From Streptomyces hundungensis (GTDB lineage: Bacteria > Actinomycetota > Actinomycetes > Streptomycetales > Streptomycetaceae): DNA of 64,000 nt. Below are positions 37,840-46,242 of this stretch, one piece after another; the stretch's first letter is position 1, and each line of letters opens with the position of its first letter. Location of the stretch: assembly GCF_003627815.1 (NCBI RefSeq), contig NZ_CP032698.1:5704001-5768000 (forward strand), read 5' to 3'. The position numbers and the translations under genes are program-made. Below the pieces are notes generated by a model. That model saw only the letters and a list, made by a program, of their open reading frames with translations, did not search any database and was not told the DNA's origin.

Positions 37840-40388
37840 ACCGCCCAGAGATCCACGCCGGGGCGGGCCACCGCCTTGGCTCGGCCAACCCCTACCGAGA
37901 AGGCCCGACGGACCTGCGCCTGATCGGCCCCGCCCTCGGCGCCTGGGGAGGCGCGGCCGCAGCGCTCAACTGGCCCTTGGATCAGGCGAGTTGGTGGTCC
38001 GGGCTGTGTCTCGCCCTGGCGGGGATCCTCGTGGCGCCGGATGTGCGGCAGCTTCTGAGGGGCCGGGACCGGAATGAGAGGGATCGGGACGGCAAGGGCC
38101 TGGACGAACAGGGTCGAGGTGAACGGGGTCGAGGTGAACGGGGTCGAGATGAACGGGATCGGGGGCGAGGAGATGGCCGGCGGTATCGAGGGGCCGCCGC
38201 GGGGGTGTTGGCGTGTGCGGCGGTCGGGATCTTGGCCGGAGGGCTGCATGCCGCCGAGGTGCGGCGGGGGCCGTTGCCCGGGCTCGCGGCCGGGTTCCGG
38301 CAGGCCGACGTGGAGTTGGTGGTCCGCGCGGATCCCCGGGCGATCCGGTCGGCGGGCTGGGGCGGTGCCTCGTTCGCGGTGGACGCGGAGGTGGAGAAGG
38401 TCCTCGGGCCGGGTGGCAGGACGCAGCGGGTCCATACGCCGGTCCTGGTGATCGCACCCGCGAGTTGGCAGGGCCTGCTGCCGTCGACGCGGGTACGGGT
38501 GAGCGGACGGCTCGCGCCGGGTGAGGGGGATGTCGCCGCCGTACTGAAAGCGCCGAACGGGCCACCCCGTGTCACCGGGCCACCAACATCCCTACAGCGC
38601 ATGGCCGGTGAGCTGCGGGCCGGGCTGCGGAAGGCTTCGGAAGGGCTCGCGCCGGATGTGCGGGCGCTGCTGCCGGGGCTCGTCGTCGGCGACACCTCTC
38701 GGGTCACTCCCGAGTTGCGTGCCGCGTTCCGGGCGACCGACCTCTCGCACATCATGGCCGTGTCCGGCAGCAACCTCGCGATCATGCTCGCGCTGCTGAT
38801 CGGGACGCCGGGACGGGCCATGCTCGCGGAGCGGGGTGGTCTCGCGCCGAGGCTCGGGATCTCCCTGCGGGCGACCGCGCTGATCGGCGGGGCGCTCACG
38901 CTCGCCTTCGTCGTGGTGTGTCGGCCCGAGCCGAGTGTGCTACGCGCCGCCGCCTGCGGCCTGGTCACTCTGCTGGCCATCGGCACGGGCCGGCGCAGAT
39001 CACTGATCCCCGCGTTGGCCGCCGCCGTACTGCTCCTGGTGCTCTACACGCCCGAACTGGCGCGTAGCTATGGGTTCCTGCTCTCCGTGCTGGCCACGGG
39101 GGCGCTGCTCACGATCGCGCCGGGATGGAGCGCGGTACTGCGACGCCGCGGGGTGCCGAACGGGATGGCCGAGGTGCTGGCCGCTGCGGCAGCGGCGCAA
39201 GCGGTCTGTGCGCCGGTGGTGGCCGTGTTCGCGGCGCGGGTCAGCCTGGTCGCCGTGCCGTGCAATCTGCTGGCCGAGCCGGCGGTGGCGCTGGCCACGG
39301 TCCTGGGCTTCGCCACTCTCGCCGCCGCACCCATCGCGATGCCGCTCGCCCACGTCCTCGCCTGGTGCGCGGGGTGGCCCACCGGATGGATCGCCTCGGT
39401 GGCCCGCACCGGAGGGGCGCTGCCCGGGGCGCAGACGCAGTGGCCGGGAGGGTGGGGCGGGGGGTTGCTGCTCGCCCTCGCGACCGGCCTCGTGGTGCTC
39501 GTGGGGCGCAGGTTGCTCCGGTATCCCTGGGCGGCCGCCTCGCTCGCACTGCTTCTGCTGCTCGCCGTGGTGCGGCCCGCCCCGCTGACCAGGATCGTCA
39601 CGGGGTGGCCGCCGCGGGACTGGTCGTACGCCATGTGCGATGTGGGCCAGGGTGATGCGACGGTGCTGGCCGCGGGCGCGGGGACCGCGGTGGTGATCGA
39701 CACCGGGCCCGAGCCCCAGCCGGTCGACCGGTGTCTCCATGAGCTGGGTGTGACCCGCGTCCCGCTGCTCCTGCTGACCCACTTCCACGCCGACCATGTG
39801 GGCGGCCTCGGCGGGGTGTTGCGGGGCCGGTCCGTCGGGGTGATCGAGACGACGGGGTTCGCCGAGCCGCCCGACCAGGCCGCTTTCGTGCGGCGGACCG
39901 CGGCGGCGGCCGGGGTGGCGGTGGTGCCGGCCCGGTACGGCGAGCGGCGGGTGCTCGGCGGGCTCTCCTGGGAGGTGCTGTGGCCGCCGCCCGAGCCGGG
40001 GCCGGCCCCGGACGGCTCGAACGACGCCAGCGTCACCCTGCTCGTCCGCACCGGCTCGGGGCTGACCCTGCTGCTGCCCGGCGATCTCGAACCGGCGTCG
40101 CAGCGCGCCCTGTTGAGGCAGAACCCGGGGCTCGCTGCCGTGGACGTCCTCAAGGTCGCCCACCACGGCTCGGCCCACCAGGATCCCGCGCTGCTCGGGG
40201 TCGTACGGCCGAGGCTGGCGCTGATCTCGGTCGGACGGGGCAACCGGTACGGCCACCCCGCGCCCCGCACCGTGGCCGTACTGCGCGCGGCGGGAGCGGC
40301 GGTGCTGCGCACGGACACCGAGGGGGCCGTCGCGGTGACGGGGGTCGGTGACGGGCTGAGGGCGGTGCCCCGGGGGCGAGGCCCCTGA
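37836..40388 (+). CDS. comEC: ComEC/Rec2-like DNA channel protein
   Basis: An 850-residue polytopic protein. The N-terminal part has two or three helices with an Arg/Glu/Gly-rich cytoplasmic insert encoded by tandem repeats, then a DUF4131/OB-like region. The central Competence domain holds many helices (about 290-590, including LSHIMAVSGSNLAIMLALL), and the C-terminal metallo-beta-lactamase domain (about 600-850) has THFHADHVGG. Homologues move single-stranded DNA across the membrane. The GTG start overlaps comEA. Confidence 0.93.
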   Translation: MNRPEIHAGAGHRLGSANPYREGPTDLRLIGPALGAWGGAAAALNWPLDQASWWSGLCLALAGILVAPDVRQLLRGRDRNERDRDGKGLDEQGRGERGRGERGRDERDRGRGDGRRYRGAAAGVLACAAVGILAGGLHAAEVRRGPLPGLAAGFRQADVELVVRADPRAIRSAGWGGASFAVDAEVEKVLGPGGRTQRVHTPVLVIAPASWQGLLPSTRVRVSGRLAPGEGDVAAVLKAPNGPPRVTGPPTSLQRMAGELRAGLRKASEGLAPDVRALLPGLVVGDTSRVTPELRAAFRATDLSHIMAVSGSNLAIMLALLIGTPGRAMLAERGGLAPRLGISLRATALIGGALTLAFVVVCRPEPSVLRAAACGLVTLLAIGTGRRRSLIPALAAAVLLLVLYTPELARSYGFLLSVLATGALLTIAPGWSAVLRRRGVPNGMAEVLAAAAAAQAVCAPVVAVFAARVSLVAVPCNLLAEPAVALATVLGFATLAAAPIAMPLAHVLAWCAGWPTGWIASVARTGGALPGAQTQWPGGWGGGLLLALATGLVVLVGRRLLRYPWAAASLALLLLLAVVRPAPLTRIVTGWPPRDWSYAMCDVGQGDATVLAAGAGTAVVIDTGPEPQPVDRCLHELGVTRVPLLLLTHFHADHVGGLGGVLRGRSVGVIETTGFAEPPDQAAFVRRTAAAAGVAVVPARYGERRVLGGLSWEVLWPPPEPGPAPDGSNDASVTLLVRTGSGLTLLLPGDLEPASQRALLRQNPGLAAVDVLKVAHHGSAHQDPALLGVVRPRLALISVGRGNRYGHPAPRTVAVLRAAGAAVLRTDTEGAVAVTGVGDGLRAVPRGRGP
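38106..38165 (+). repeat. 15-bp tandem repeat in comEC
   Basis: Four head-to-tail units of GAACGGGGTCGAGGT with small changes encode ERGRG-like pentapeptides between the first helices of ComEC. The period is a multiple of three, so the frame is kept. Confidence 0.85.
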
Positions 40389-40757
40389 GGCCCAACCAGC
40401 GCGCGCTTGAGTCGAGTTGATGGTCAGACGAGCCCGCCTCGAAAAGGACGTTCCGGTCACGTTGGCGGGCGTTGGGGAGGGGGGACATCGGCGCTGGACC
40501 CAGGTCCGGTACGGGACCGCCGGGCGGGGCGGGGCCGGTACGTGGTCCGTGGGGCCCGGGCAACCGGAATGGCCAATTCGGGCCTCTGGTGACAGGTGCC
40601 TCAACAGCGCACACGTACCGCGTTTGCCTCGAACGGCACATCAGTGATCGAATGCGTCTTCGTCAAGGGGCCGGGGACCTGCGGTGTCGAGGGCGGACGA
40701 CGATGTCCGGACCCGAACCGCCCGGCAGATACTTCTTCGCACGGGGGTGCGTGCACA
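40389..40757. other. Intergenic region upstream of YceI gene
   Basis: About 370 bp, G-rich in its centre. I see no RNA gene, terminator with a T-tract or convincing ORF. The YceI promoter should lie in the last 150 bp. Confidence 0.4.
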
Positions 40758-41645
40758 GTGTTCAGCCGCTGGTTCGGCAAGAGCTCGACCAGTTCTCCGC
40801 TTCGTTCCGGGCCCCTGGCCGGGCTCTCCGTCCCGCCGACCGCGGGCGTGCTCAGCTGCCGGGTGCTCGACCCGGTCAGCGAACCCGTCCAGCGGGCCGA
40901 GTTCACGGTCAGCGACGCCTCGGGCCGCAAGGTCGTGGCGGGGGAGACCGACCCGTTCGGGACGGTCGTCACGACGGTTCCGGCGGGCGAATACCGGCTG
41001 GCCGTCACGGCCGAGGGGTACACGCCCTTCCACGGGAACGCCAGTGTCACCGCGAGCGGGCTCGCCTCGCTCGGCGACATCACGCTCCAGGTCGCCACCC
41101 CGCCGACGCTGCCGGACCCGGGCGAGTGGGAGCTCGACCCGACGCACTCCCAGATCGGCTTCACCGCGAGCCACATCGGCCTCGCCCGGATCCACGGCCG
41201 GTTCAACACGTTCGCCGGGGCCATCCGGATCGGTGAGCGCATGGAGGGGTCGGCGATGCACGTCATCATCGACACCGCCTCCATCGACACGGGGGTCACG
41301 ATGCGCGACGACCACCTGCGGTCGGGCGACTTCCTGGACGTGGGCAGCTATCCGACGATGGAGTTCTACAGCGACCGCTTCGTGCACCGGGGTGGCGGTC
41401 GGTGGGCGATCATCGGCGGCCTGACGCTGCACGGCGTGAGCCGTACGGTGACGCTGGACACGCAGTACCTGGGCCTGGGCACCGGGCTCGGCGGGGAGAC
41501 CAGGGGGGCCTGCCGGGCCAGTACCGAACTGCACCGCGAGGACTTCACGCTCACGTGGCAGACGATGCTGGCGCGGGGGATCGCGGCGATCGGATCCTCG
41601 ATCTCGATCGACCTCGACATTCAGGTCGTCCCCAAGGCGGGCTGA
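40758..41645 (+). CDS. YceI family protein with N-terminal carboxypeptidase-regulatory-like domain
   Basis: About 295 residues. Residues 30-115 form a beta-sandwich resembling carboxypeptidase regulatory domains (VLDPVSEPVQRAEFTVSD, VPAGEYRLAVTAEGY). Residues 125-293 are a YceI lipocalin-like barrel (WELDPTHSQIGFTASH, FLDVGSYPTMEF), which binds isoprenoid-like lipids in known members. No signal peptide is clear, so the protein is probably cytoplasmic. The GTG start has only a distant G-run upstream; the first ~20 residues are uncertain. Confidence 0.85.
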   Translation: MFSRWFGKSSTSSPLRSGPLAGLSVPPTAGVLSCRVLDPVSEPVQRAEFTVSDASGRKVVAGETDPFGTVVTTVPAGEYRLAVTAEGYTPFHGNASVTASGLASLGDITLQVATPPTLPDPGEWELDPTHSQIGFTASHIGLARIHGRFNTFAGAIRIGERMEGSAMHVIIDTASIDTGVTMRDDHLRSGDFLDVGSYPTMEFYSDRFVHRGGGRWAIIGGLTLHGVSRTVTLDTQYLGLGTGLGGETRGACRASTELHREDFTLTWQTMLARGIAAIGSSISIDLDIQVVPKAG

Positions 41646-41710
41646 TTCGGGGGGAATTGGGGGCGGGCCCGTACACCGTGCCCGCCCACCCTCCCTCCCC
41701 CCCCCGCGGG

Positions 41711-41959
41711 TCAGGGCGCTTCGAGCCAGCCGTCGTGTTCGGCGGCCAGCGCGTCCAGGGCCTTCGGATCGAACCGGGCGCTCGGGTCCTCGACGACCAC
41801 CAGCCATTGGGCGTCCTCGGCGTCGTCCTCGCCGGCCAGGGCGTCGCGCACCAGCTGGGGCTCCTCGGCGAGGCCGAACAGATCGGTCAGCTCGGTGGAC
41901 ACCTCCTCGGCGGCGTCGCGGTCCGGGAGTACCAGTACGTGTCGGGTCACATCGTTCAC
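41711..41959 (-). CDS. Small acidic hypothetical protein, 82 residues
   Basis: The GTG start at 41959 has GGAG at proper spacing. The chain begins VTRHVLVLPDRDAAEEVSTEL and alternates hydrophobic and acidic residues as a small alpha/beta fold (WLVVVEDP). Rich in Asp/Glu/Ala. I do not recognise the family. It lies between the convergent YceI gene and divergent holA. Confidence 0.7.
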   Translation of the reverse strand: MNDVTRHVLVLPDRDAAEEVSTELTDLFGLAEEPQLVRDALAGEDDAEDAQWLVVVEDPSARFDPKALDALAAEHDGWLEAP

Positions 41960-42073
41960 CTGGCCATTCTCCGGCATGCGGGGGTGGCCCGAAGGGCGGG
42001 CCGGGGTCGCGCCCGGGGGCGTGGGGTCGCCGCTGGAGGGGGCTGTCAGTGGGGCGTGGGATGCTGGACGGCG

Positions 42074-43066
42074 ATGGCCACCAGGAAGAATTCCACCGAC
42101 GATCCGCTCGCCCCCGTCACGCTCGCCGTGGGCCAGGAGGACCTGCTGCTCGACCGTGCCGTGCAGGAGGTGGTGGCGGCAGCCCGCGCCGCCGACTCCG
42201 ACACCGATGTGCGTGACCTCAGCTCCGAGCAGGTGCAGCCCGGCACGCTGGCCGAGCTGACCAGTCCCTCGCTCTTCGCCGAGCGGAAGGTCGTGGTCGT
42301 ACGCAACGCGCATGATCTGTCGGCGGACACGGTCAAAGACGTGAAGGCGTATCTCGACGCGCCCGCCGAAGAGATCACGCTCGTGCTGCTGCACGCCGGC
42401 GGGGTCAAGGGGAAAGGGCTTCTCGACGCGGCCCGGAAGGCGGGGGCGCGGGAGGTCGCGTGTCCCAAGACCACGAAGCCTGCCGAGCGGCTCACCTTCG
42501 TCCGGCAGGAGTTCCGGGCGCTGGGGCGTTCGGCCACGCCCGAGGCGTGCCAGGCGCTCGTCGACTCCATCGGCAGCGATCTGCGGGAGCTGGCTTCGGC
42601 GGCGTCGCAGCTCTGCGCGGACGTGGAGGGGACGATCGACGAGGAGATCGTCGGGCGCTACTACACGGGGCGGGCCGAGGCGTCCAGCTTCACCGTCGCC
42701 GACCGGGCGGTGGAGGGGCGGGCCGCGGAGGCCCTGGAGGCGCTGCGGTGGTCGCTGTCGACCGGGGTCGCGCCGGTGATGATCACCAGTGCGCTCGCGC
42801 AGGGGGTGCGGGCGATCGGGAAGCTGTCCTCCGCGCGGGGTGGGCGACCGGCCGATCTGGCGCGGGAGTTGGGGATGCCGCCGTGGAAGATCGACCGGGT
42901 GCGGCAGCAGATGCGGGGGTGGACGCCGGATGGGGTGTCCTTGGCCCTGCGGGCCGTGGCTGAGGCGGATGCGGGGGTTAAGGGTGGGGGGGATGACCCT
43001 GAGTACGCCCTGGAGAAGGCCGTCGTCGCGATTGCCCGGGCGGCGCGGGCGGGCCGGGCTGGTTGA
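42074..43066 (+). CDS. holA: DNA polymerase III delta subunit
   Basis: A 330-residue clamp-loader subunit. It starts with LAVGQEDLLLDRAVQEV, has LTSPSLFAERKVVVVRNA and TLVLLHAGGVKGKGLL in the AAA+-like part, and the C-terminal collar domain includes FTVADRAVEGRAAEALEALRW and ELGMPPWKIDRVR. Delta opens the beta clamp. The position following comEC is the conserved bacterial context, here interrupted by the YceI and hypothetical genes. Confidence 0.94.
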   Translation: MATRKNSTDDPLAPVTLAVGQEDLLLDRAVQEVVAAARAADSDTDVRDLSSEQVQPGTLAELTSPSLFAERKVVVVRNAHDLSADTVKDVKAYLDAPAEEITLVLLHAGGVKGKGLLDAARKAGAREVACPKTTKPAERLTFVRQEFRALGRSATPEACQALVDSIGSDLRELASAASQLCADVEGTIDEEIVGRYYTGRAEASSFTVADRAVEGRAAEALEALRWSLSTGVAPVMITSALAQGVRAIGKLSSARGGRPADLARELGMPPWKIDRVRQQMRGWTPDGVSLALRAVAEADAGVKGGGDDPEYALEKAVVAIARAARAGRAG

Positions 43067-43406
43067 TTGCGCGGTTCCCTTCGGGGTGTGGGGGCAGGGT
43101 TGGGCTGTCGTTCGGGTGCGGGTCGTGGGGGGCCGGTCGCGCAGTTCCCCGCGCCCCTGAGGGGCCTGGCTGCGCCGGCCCCCCTCCCCGCGCCTTCGCG
43201 TCCCGCGGAGTCCCGGTTCGTCTGCGGGTCGTGCGGGGCTGGTCGCGCAGTTCCCCGCGCCCCTGGAGGGCCTGGCTGCGCCGGCCCCCCTCGGTGCACC
43301 CCCGCGTCCCTGAAGGGCCTGGCTTCGCCGGCCCCCTCCGAAAGCCCCGCGCCCAGTGAGCCGGACGCGGGGCCGTGAGAGTCGCGGGGGTGCGTCGAGG
43401 GGGTTG
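43067..43406. repeat. REP-like repeats at left edge of the biosynthetic cluster
   Basis: A gene-free stretch directly after holA. Three copies of a block combining a cgcgcagttccccgcgcccc core and ggcctggcttcgccggcccc follow each other (about 43120-43190, 43228-43290 and 43300-43340). The last block can form GGCCGGCG-type hairpins. It separates the housekeeping genes from accE. Confidence 0.75.
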
Positions 43407-43595
43407 TCAGGCTGCTCGGCGCCAGCTTACGGGGGGGTGGTAGGGGTGGCGGCGCCACGCGGCCAGGGGGATTACGGGGGCCAGGGCGGGGGCGGGGGAT
43501 TCTCCCGTCAGGGAGAGGAGGACCACCGCGAGGGCGGCCAGTTCGGCCTCCGTGGGGGTGCCCTTCAGTACGCGGAACAGGGGTTCGCTCGACAC
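43407..43595 (-). CDS. accE: Acyl-CoA carboxylase epsilon subunit
   Basis: A 62-residue protein. EPLFRVLKGTPTEAELAALAVVL is the recognised N-terminal helix of the actinobacterial epsilon subunit, and the C-terminus ends in WRRHPYHPPVSWRRAA. It binds and stimulates the alpha-beta carboxylase complex. It starts nine bases after the beta-subunit stop and is co-transcribed with it. Confidence 0.9.
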   Translation of the reverse strand: MSSEPLFRVLKGTPTEAELAALAVVLLSLTGESPAPALAPVIPLAAWRRHPYHPPVSWRRAA

Positions 43596-43604
43596 GCTCG
43601 CTCC

Positions 43605-45185
43605 TTACTGCGGGGGGTTGCCATGTTTGCGGGACGGCAGGTCGGCGTGTTTCGTGCGCAGCATCGACAGGGCGGCGGCGAGGACCTTCCTCGTCTCGGC
43701 GGGGTCGATCACGTCGTCCACCAGGCCGCGCTCGGCGGCGTAGTAGGGGTGCATCAGTTCTGATTTGTACGCCGCGATCTTCTCCGCCCGGACCGCCTCC
43801 GGATCGGCCGAACCCGCTATCTCCCGGCGGAAGATGACGTTCGCCGCGCCCTCCGCGCCCATTACCGCGATCTCGTTGGTGGGCCATGCGTAGGTGAGGT
43901 CCGCGCCGATGGACTGGGAGTCCATGACGATGTACGCGCCGCCGTACGCCTTGCGCAGGATCAGGGAAATCCGCGGAACCGTCGCGTTGCAGTACGCGTA
44001 CAGCAGCTTCGCGCCGTGCCGGATGATGCCGCCGTGCTCCTGGGAGACGCCCGGCAGGAAGCCCGGCACGTCGACCATGGTGAGCAGCGGGATGTTGAAC
44101 GCGTCGCAGAGCTGCACGAAGCGGGCCGCCTTCTCGGAGGCCTCGATGTCCAGGACGCCCGCCAGGAACTGGGGCTGGTTGGCCAGGATGCCCACCACCT
44201 GGCCGTCGATCCGGGCCAGTGCGCAGATGATGTTGCGGGCCCACTGCTCGTGGACCTCCAGGAGGTCGCCGTGGTCGACGATCTCCTCCAGGACCTTGCG
44301 CATGTCGTACGGGCGGTTGCCGTCGGCCGGCACCAGGTCGAGCAGTACGTCGTTGCGCCGGTCGGCCGGGTCGTTGCCCGGGGGCAGCGCCGGGGGCATC
44401 TCGCGGTTGTTGGAGGGGAGCATCGAGATCAGATACCGCACCTCCGCCAGGCAGGTCTCCTCGTCGTCGTGGACGAAGTGGGCCACGCCCGACACCCCGG
44501 CGTGCACGTCCGCGCCGCCGAGGCCGTTCTGGGTGATCTGCTCACCCGTCACCGCCTGCACCACGTCCGGTCCGGTGATGAACATCTGGGACGTCTCGCG
44601 GACCATGAAGACGAAGTCGGTCAGGGCGGGGCTGTAGGCGGCGCCGCCCGCGCACGGGCCCAGCATCACGCTGATCTGCGGGATCACCCCGGACGCCCTG
44701 GTGTTGCGCTGGAAGATGCCGCCATAGCCGGCGAGAGCGCTGACGCCCTCCTGGATCCGGGCGCCCGCGCCGTCGTTCAGGGAGACCAGGGGCGCGCCCG
44801 CCGCGATGGCCATGTCCATGATCTTGTGGATCTTCGTGGCGTGGGCCTCGCCCAGCGCGCCGCCGAAGATGCGGAAGTCATGGGCGTACACGAAGACCGT
44901 GCGGCCCTCCACCGTGCCCCAACCGGTGACCACGCCGTCGGTGTACGGCCGCTTCGCCTCCAGGCCGAAGCCCACCGCCCGGTGCCGGCGCAACTGCTCC
45001 ACCTCCTGGAAGGAGTCCGGGTCCAGGAGCAGGTCGATGCGCTCGCGGGCGGTCAGCTTGCCCTTGGCGCGTTGGGCCTCGGTGGCCTTCTCGCTCGGGC
45101 CGAGCCTGGCCTGCTCCCGCAGGAGGTGCAGTTCGGCGACGCGTACGGCCGCGGTCCCCGGCGACGGCTGCTCAGTCACGGTCAC
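43605..45185 (-). CDS. accB: Acyl-CoA (propionyl/acetyl) carboxylase beta subunit
   Basis: A 526-residue carboxyltransferase moving CO2 from biotin to acetyl- or propionyl-CoA to form malonyl- or methylmalonyl-CoA. Crotonase-like halves are seen: GALGEAHATKIHKIMD, GGAAYSPALTDFVFMV, VDVPGFLPG and the second-half GGAYIVMDS. The GTG at 45185 has AAAGGA six bases upstream. No biotin-carrying alpha subunit is in the window, so it must borrow one. It lies downstream of the deoxysugar operon, which suggests a role in extender-unit supply. Confidence 0.93.
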   Translation of the reverse strand: MTVTEQPSPGTAAVRVAELHLLREQARLGPSEKATEAQRAKGKLTARERIDLLLDPDSFQEVEQLRRHRAVGFGLEAKRPYTDGVVTGWGTVEGRTVFVYAHDFRIFGGALGEAHATKIHKIMDMAIAAGAPLVSLNDGAGARIQEGVSALAGYGGIFQRNTRASGVIPQISVMLGPCAGGAAYSPALTDFVFMVRETSQMFITGPDVVQAVTGEQITQNGLGGADVHAGVSGVAHFVHDDEETCLAEVRYLISMLPSNNREMPPALPPGNDPADRRNDVLLDLVPADGNRPYDMRKVLEEIVDHGDLLEVHEQWARNIICALARIDGQVVGILANQPQFLAGVLDIEASEKAARFVQLCDAFNIPLLTMVDVPGFLPGVSQEHGGIIRHGAKLLYAYCNATVPRISLILRKAYGGAYIVMDSQSIGADLTYAWPTNEIAVMGAEGAANVIFRREIAGSADPEAVRAEKIAAYKSELMHPYYAAERGLVDDVIDPAETRKVLAAALSMLRTKHADLPSRKHGNPPQ

Positions 45186-45249
45186 GGTCGGTCCTTTCCA
45201 TATCCGAAGTCGAAGGGGGTCGAGAGGCAACGCGGAGCGCGGTGGCGCG

Positions 45250-46242
45250 TCATGGACGCGGGGCCCCCGTACGAGTCGCCCGCGCGCGGACCGCGTCGAG
45301 CAGGCTCGCCTGCTCCAGGCACTCCCCGGCGTCCGGCGACTGGAGGGCGCCGGAGCGCACCGCGCGCACGAACGCCCGCACGGTGGCGGCCACTTGGTCG
45401 TGCGGGGCCAGGGTCAGTTCGCGCGGCCCGTGCGCGTCCGTGATCCACACCATCGGCTTGTGGTCGGCGGACGGGGTGAACGCCGGCTCGACGCGGATCC
45501 GGCCCTCGCTGCCCCACAGTTCGTAGGCCGAGCGGTAGGCGTGCTCCATGCCGAAGGCGAGCTGGCCGAGCACCCCGGCGGGGGAGCGGACCAGGACCGC
45601 GCCCGAGGTCTCCACCATCGAGCCGCCCGTGTTCTCCAGCGCGGCGCCGACGATCTCCAGGCCCGCGCCGAGGAAGTACAGCGCGGCCCGCACCGGGTAG
45701 TAGCCGACGTCCAGCAGGGCGCCGCCGCCCAGTTCCGGGCGGTGTCTGATGTTGCCCGCGGGCAGCGCGGGAATCGCGAACGCGGCGCTGAACGCGCGGA
45801 GTTGACCGATCGCGCCGCTCGTCACCAGCTCCCGTACGACCGAGTGCTGGGGGTGATGGACGAACATGACGTTCTCCATCAGGACCAGACCCGAGGCGCG
45901 CGCCAGGTCGAGAAGGGCCTCGGTGGTGGGCCGGTCGGCGGTGAGCGGCTTCTCGGCCAGGACGTGTTTGCCCGCGCGCAGCGCCCGGCCCGCCCACTCG
46001 GCGTGCAGGGAGATGGGCAGCGGGACGTACACCGCGTCCACGTCGTCCCGGGTGAGGACCGCGTCGTAGGACTCCACGGCCGCGCAGCCGAATTGGTCCG
46101 CGACCTCCCGAGCGCGGCCGCCGTCCCGGCTCGCCACCGCGGTCAGCTCGATGTCGGGGTCCGCCGCCATGGCGGGCAGCACCCGGCGGCGGGCGATGTC
46201 GGCGGTGCCGAGGACGGCGATGCGCAGGGGTCGTTCAGTCAT
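45250..46242 (-). CDS. NDP-hexose 3-ketoreductase (Gfo/Idh/MocA family)
   Basis: A 330-residue NAD(P)-dependent oxidoreductase. It begins with a Rossmann loop (IAVLGTADIARR) and has the family motif AEKPL at about 95-99, and HRPELGGGALLDVGYYPV in the C-terminal half. In 2-deoxysugar pathways this family (UrdT/SpnN type) reduces the 3-keto product of the 2,3-dehydratase. Its start overlaps the end of the 2,3-dehydratase gene by eight bases, which fixes its pathway position. Confidence 0.9.
   Translation of the reverse strand: MTERPLRIAVLGTADIARRRVLPAMAADPDIELTAVASRDGGRAREVADQFGCAAVESYDAVLTRDDVDAVYVPLPISLHAEWAGRALRAGKHVLAEKPLTADRPTTEALLDLARASGLVLMENVMFVHHPQHSVVRELVTSGAIGQLRAFSAAFAIPALPAGNIRHRPELGGGALLDVGYYPVRAALYFLGAGLEIVGAALENTGGSMVETSGAVLVRSPAGVLGQLAFGMEHAYRSAYELWGSEGRIRVEPAFTPSADHKPMVWITDAHGPRELTLAPHDQVAATVRAFVRAVRSGALQSPDAGECLEQASLLDAVRARATRTGAPRP

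Noticed and set aside
40389..40757. A small gene in the comEC-YceI gap
   Set aside because: Short open frames there have no ribosome site and poor third-position bias.
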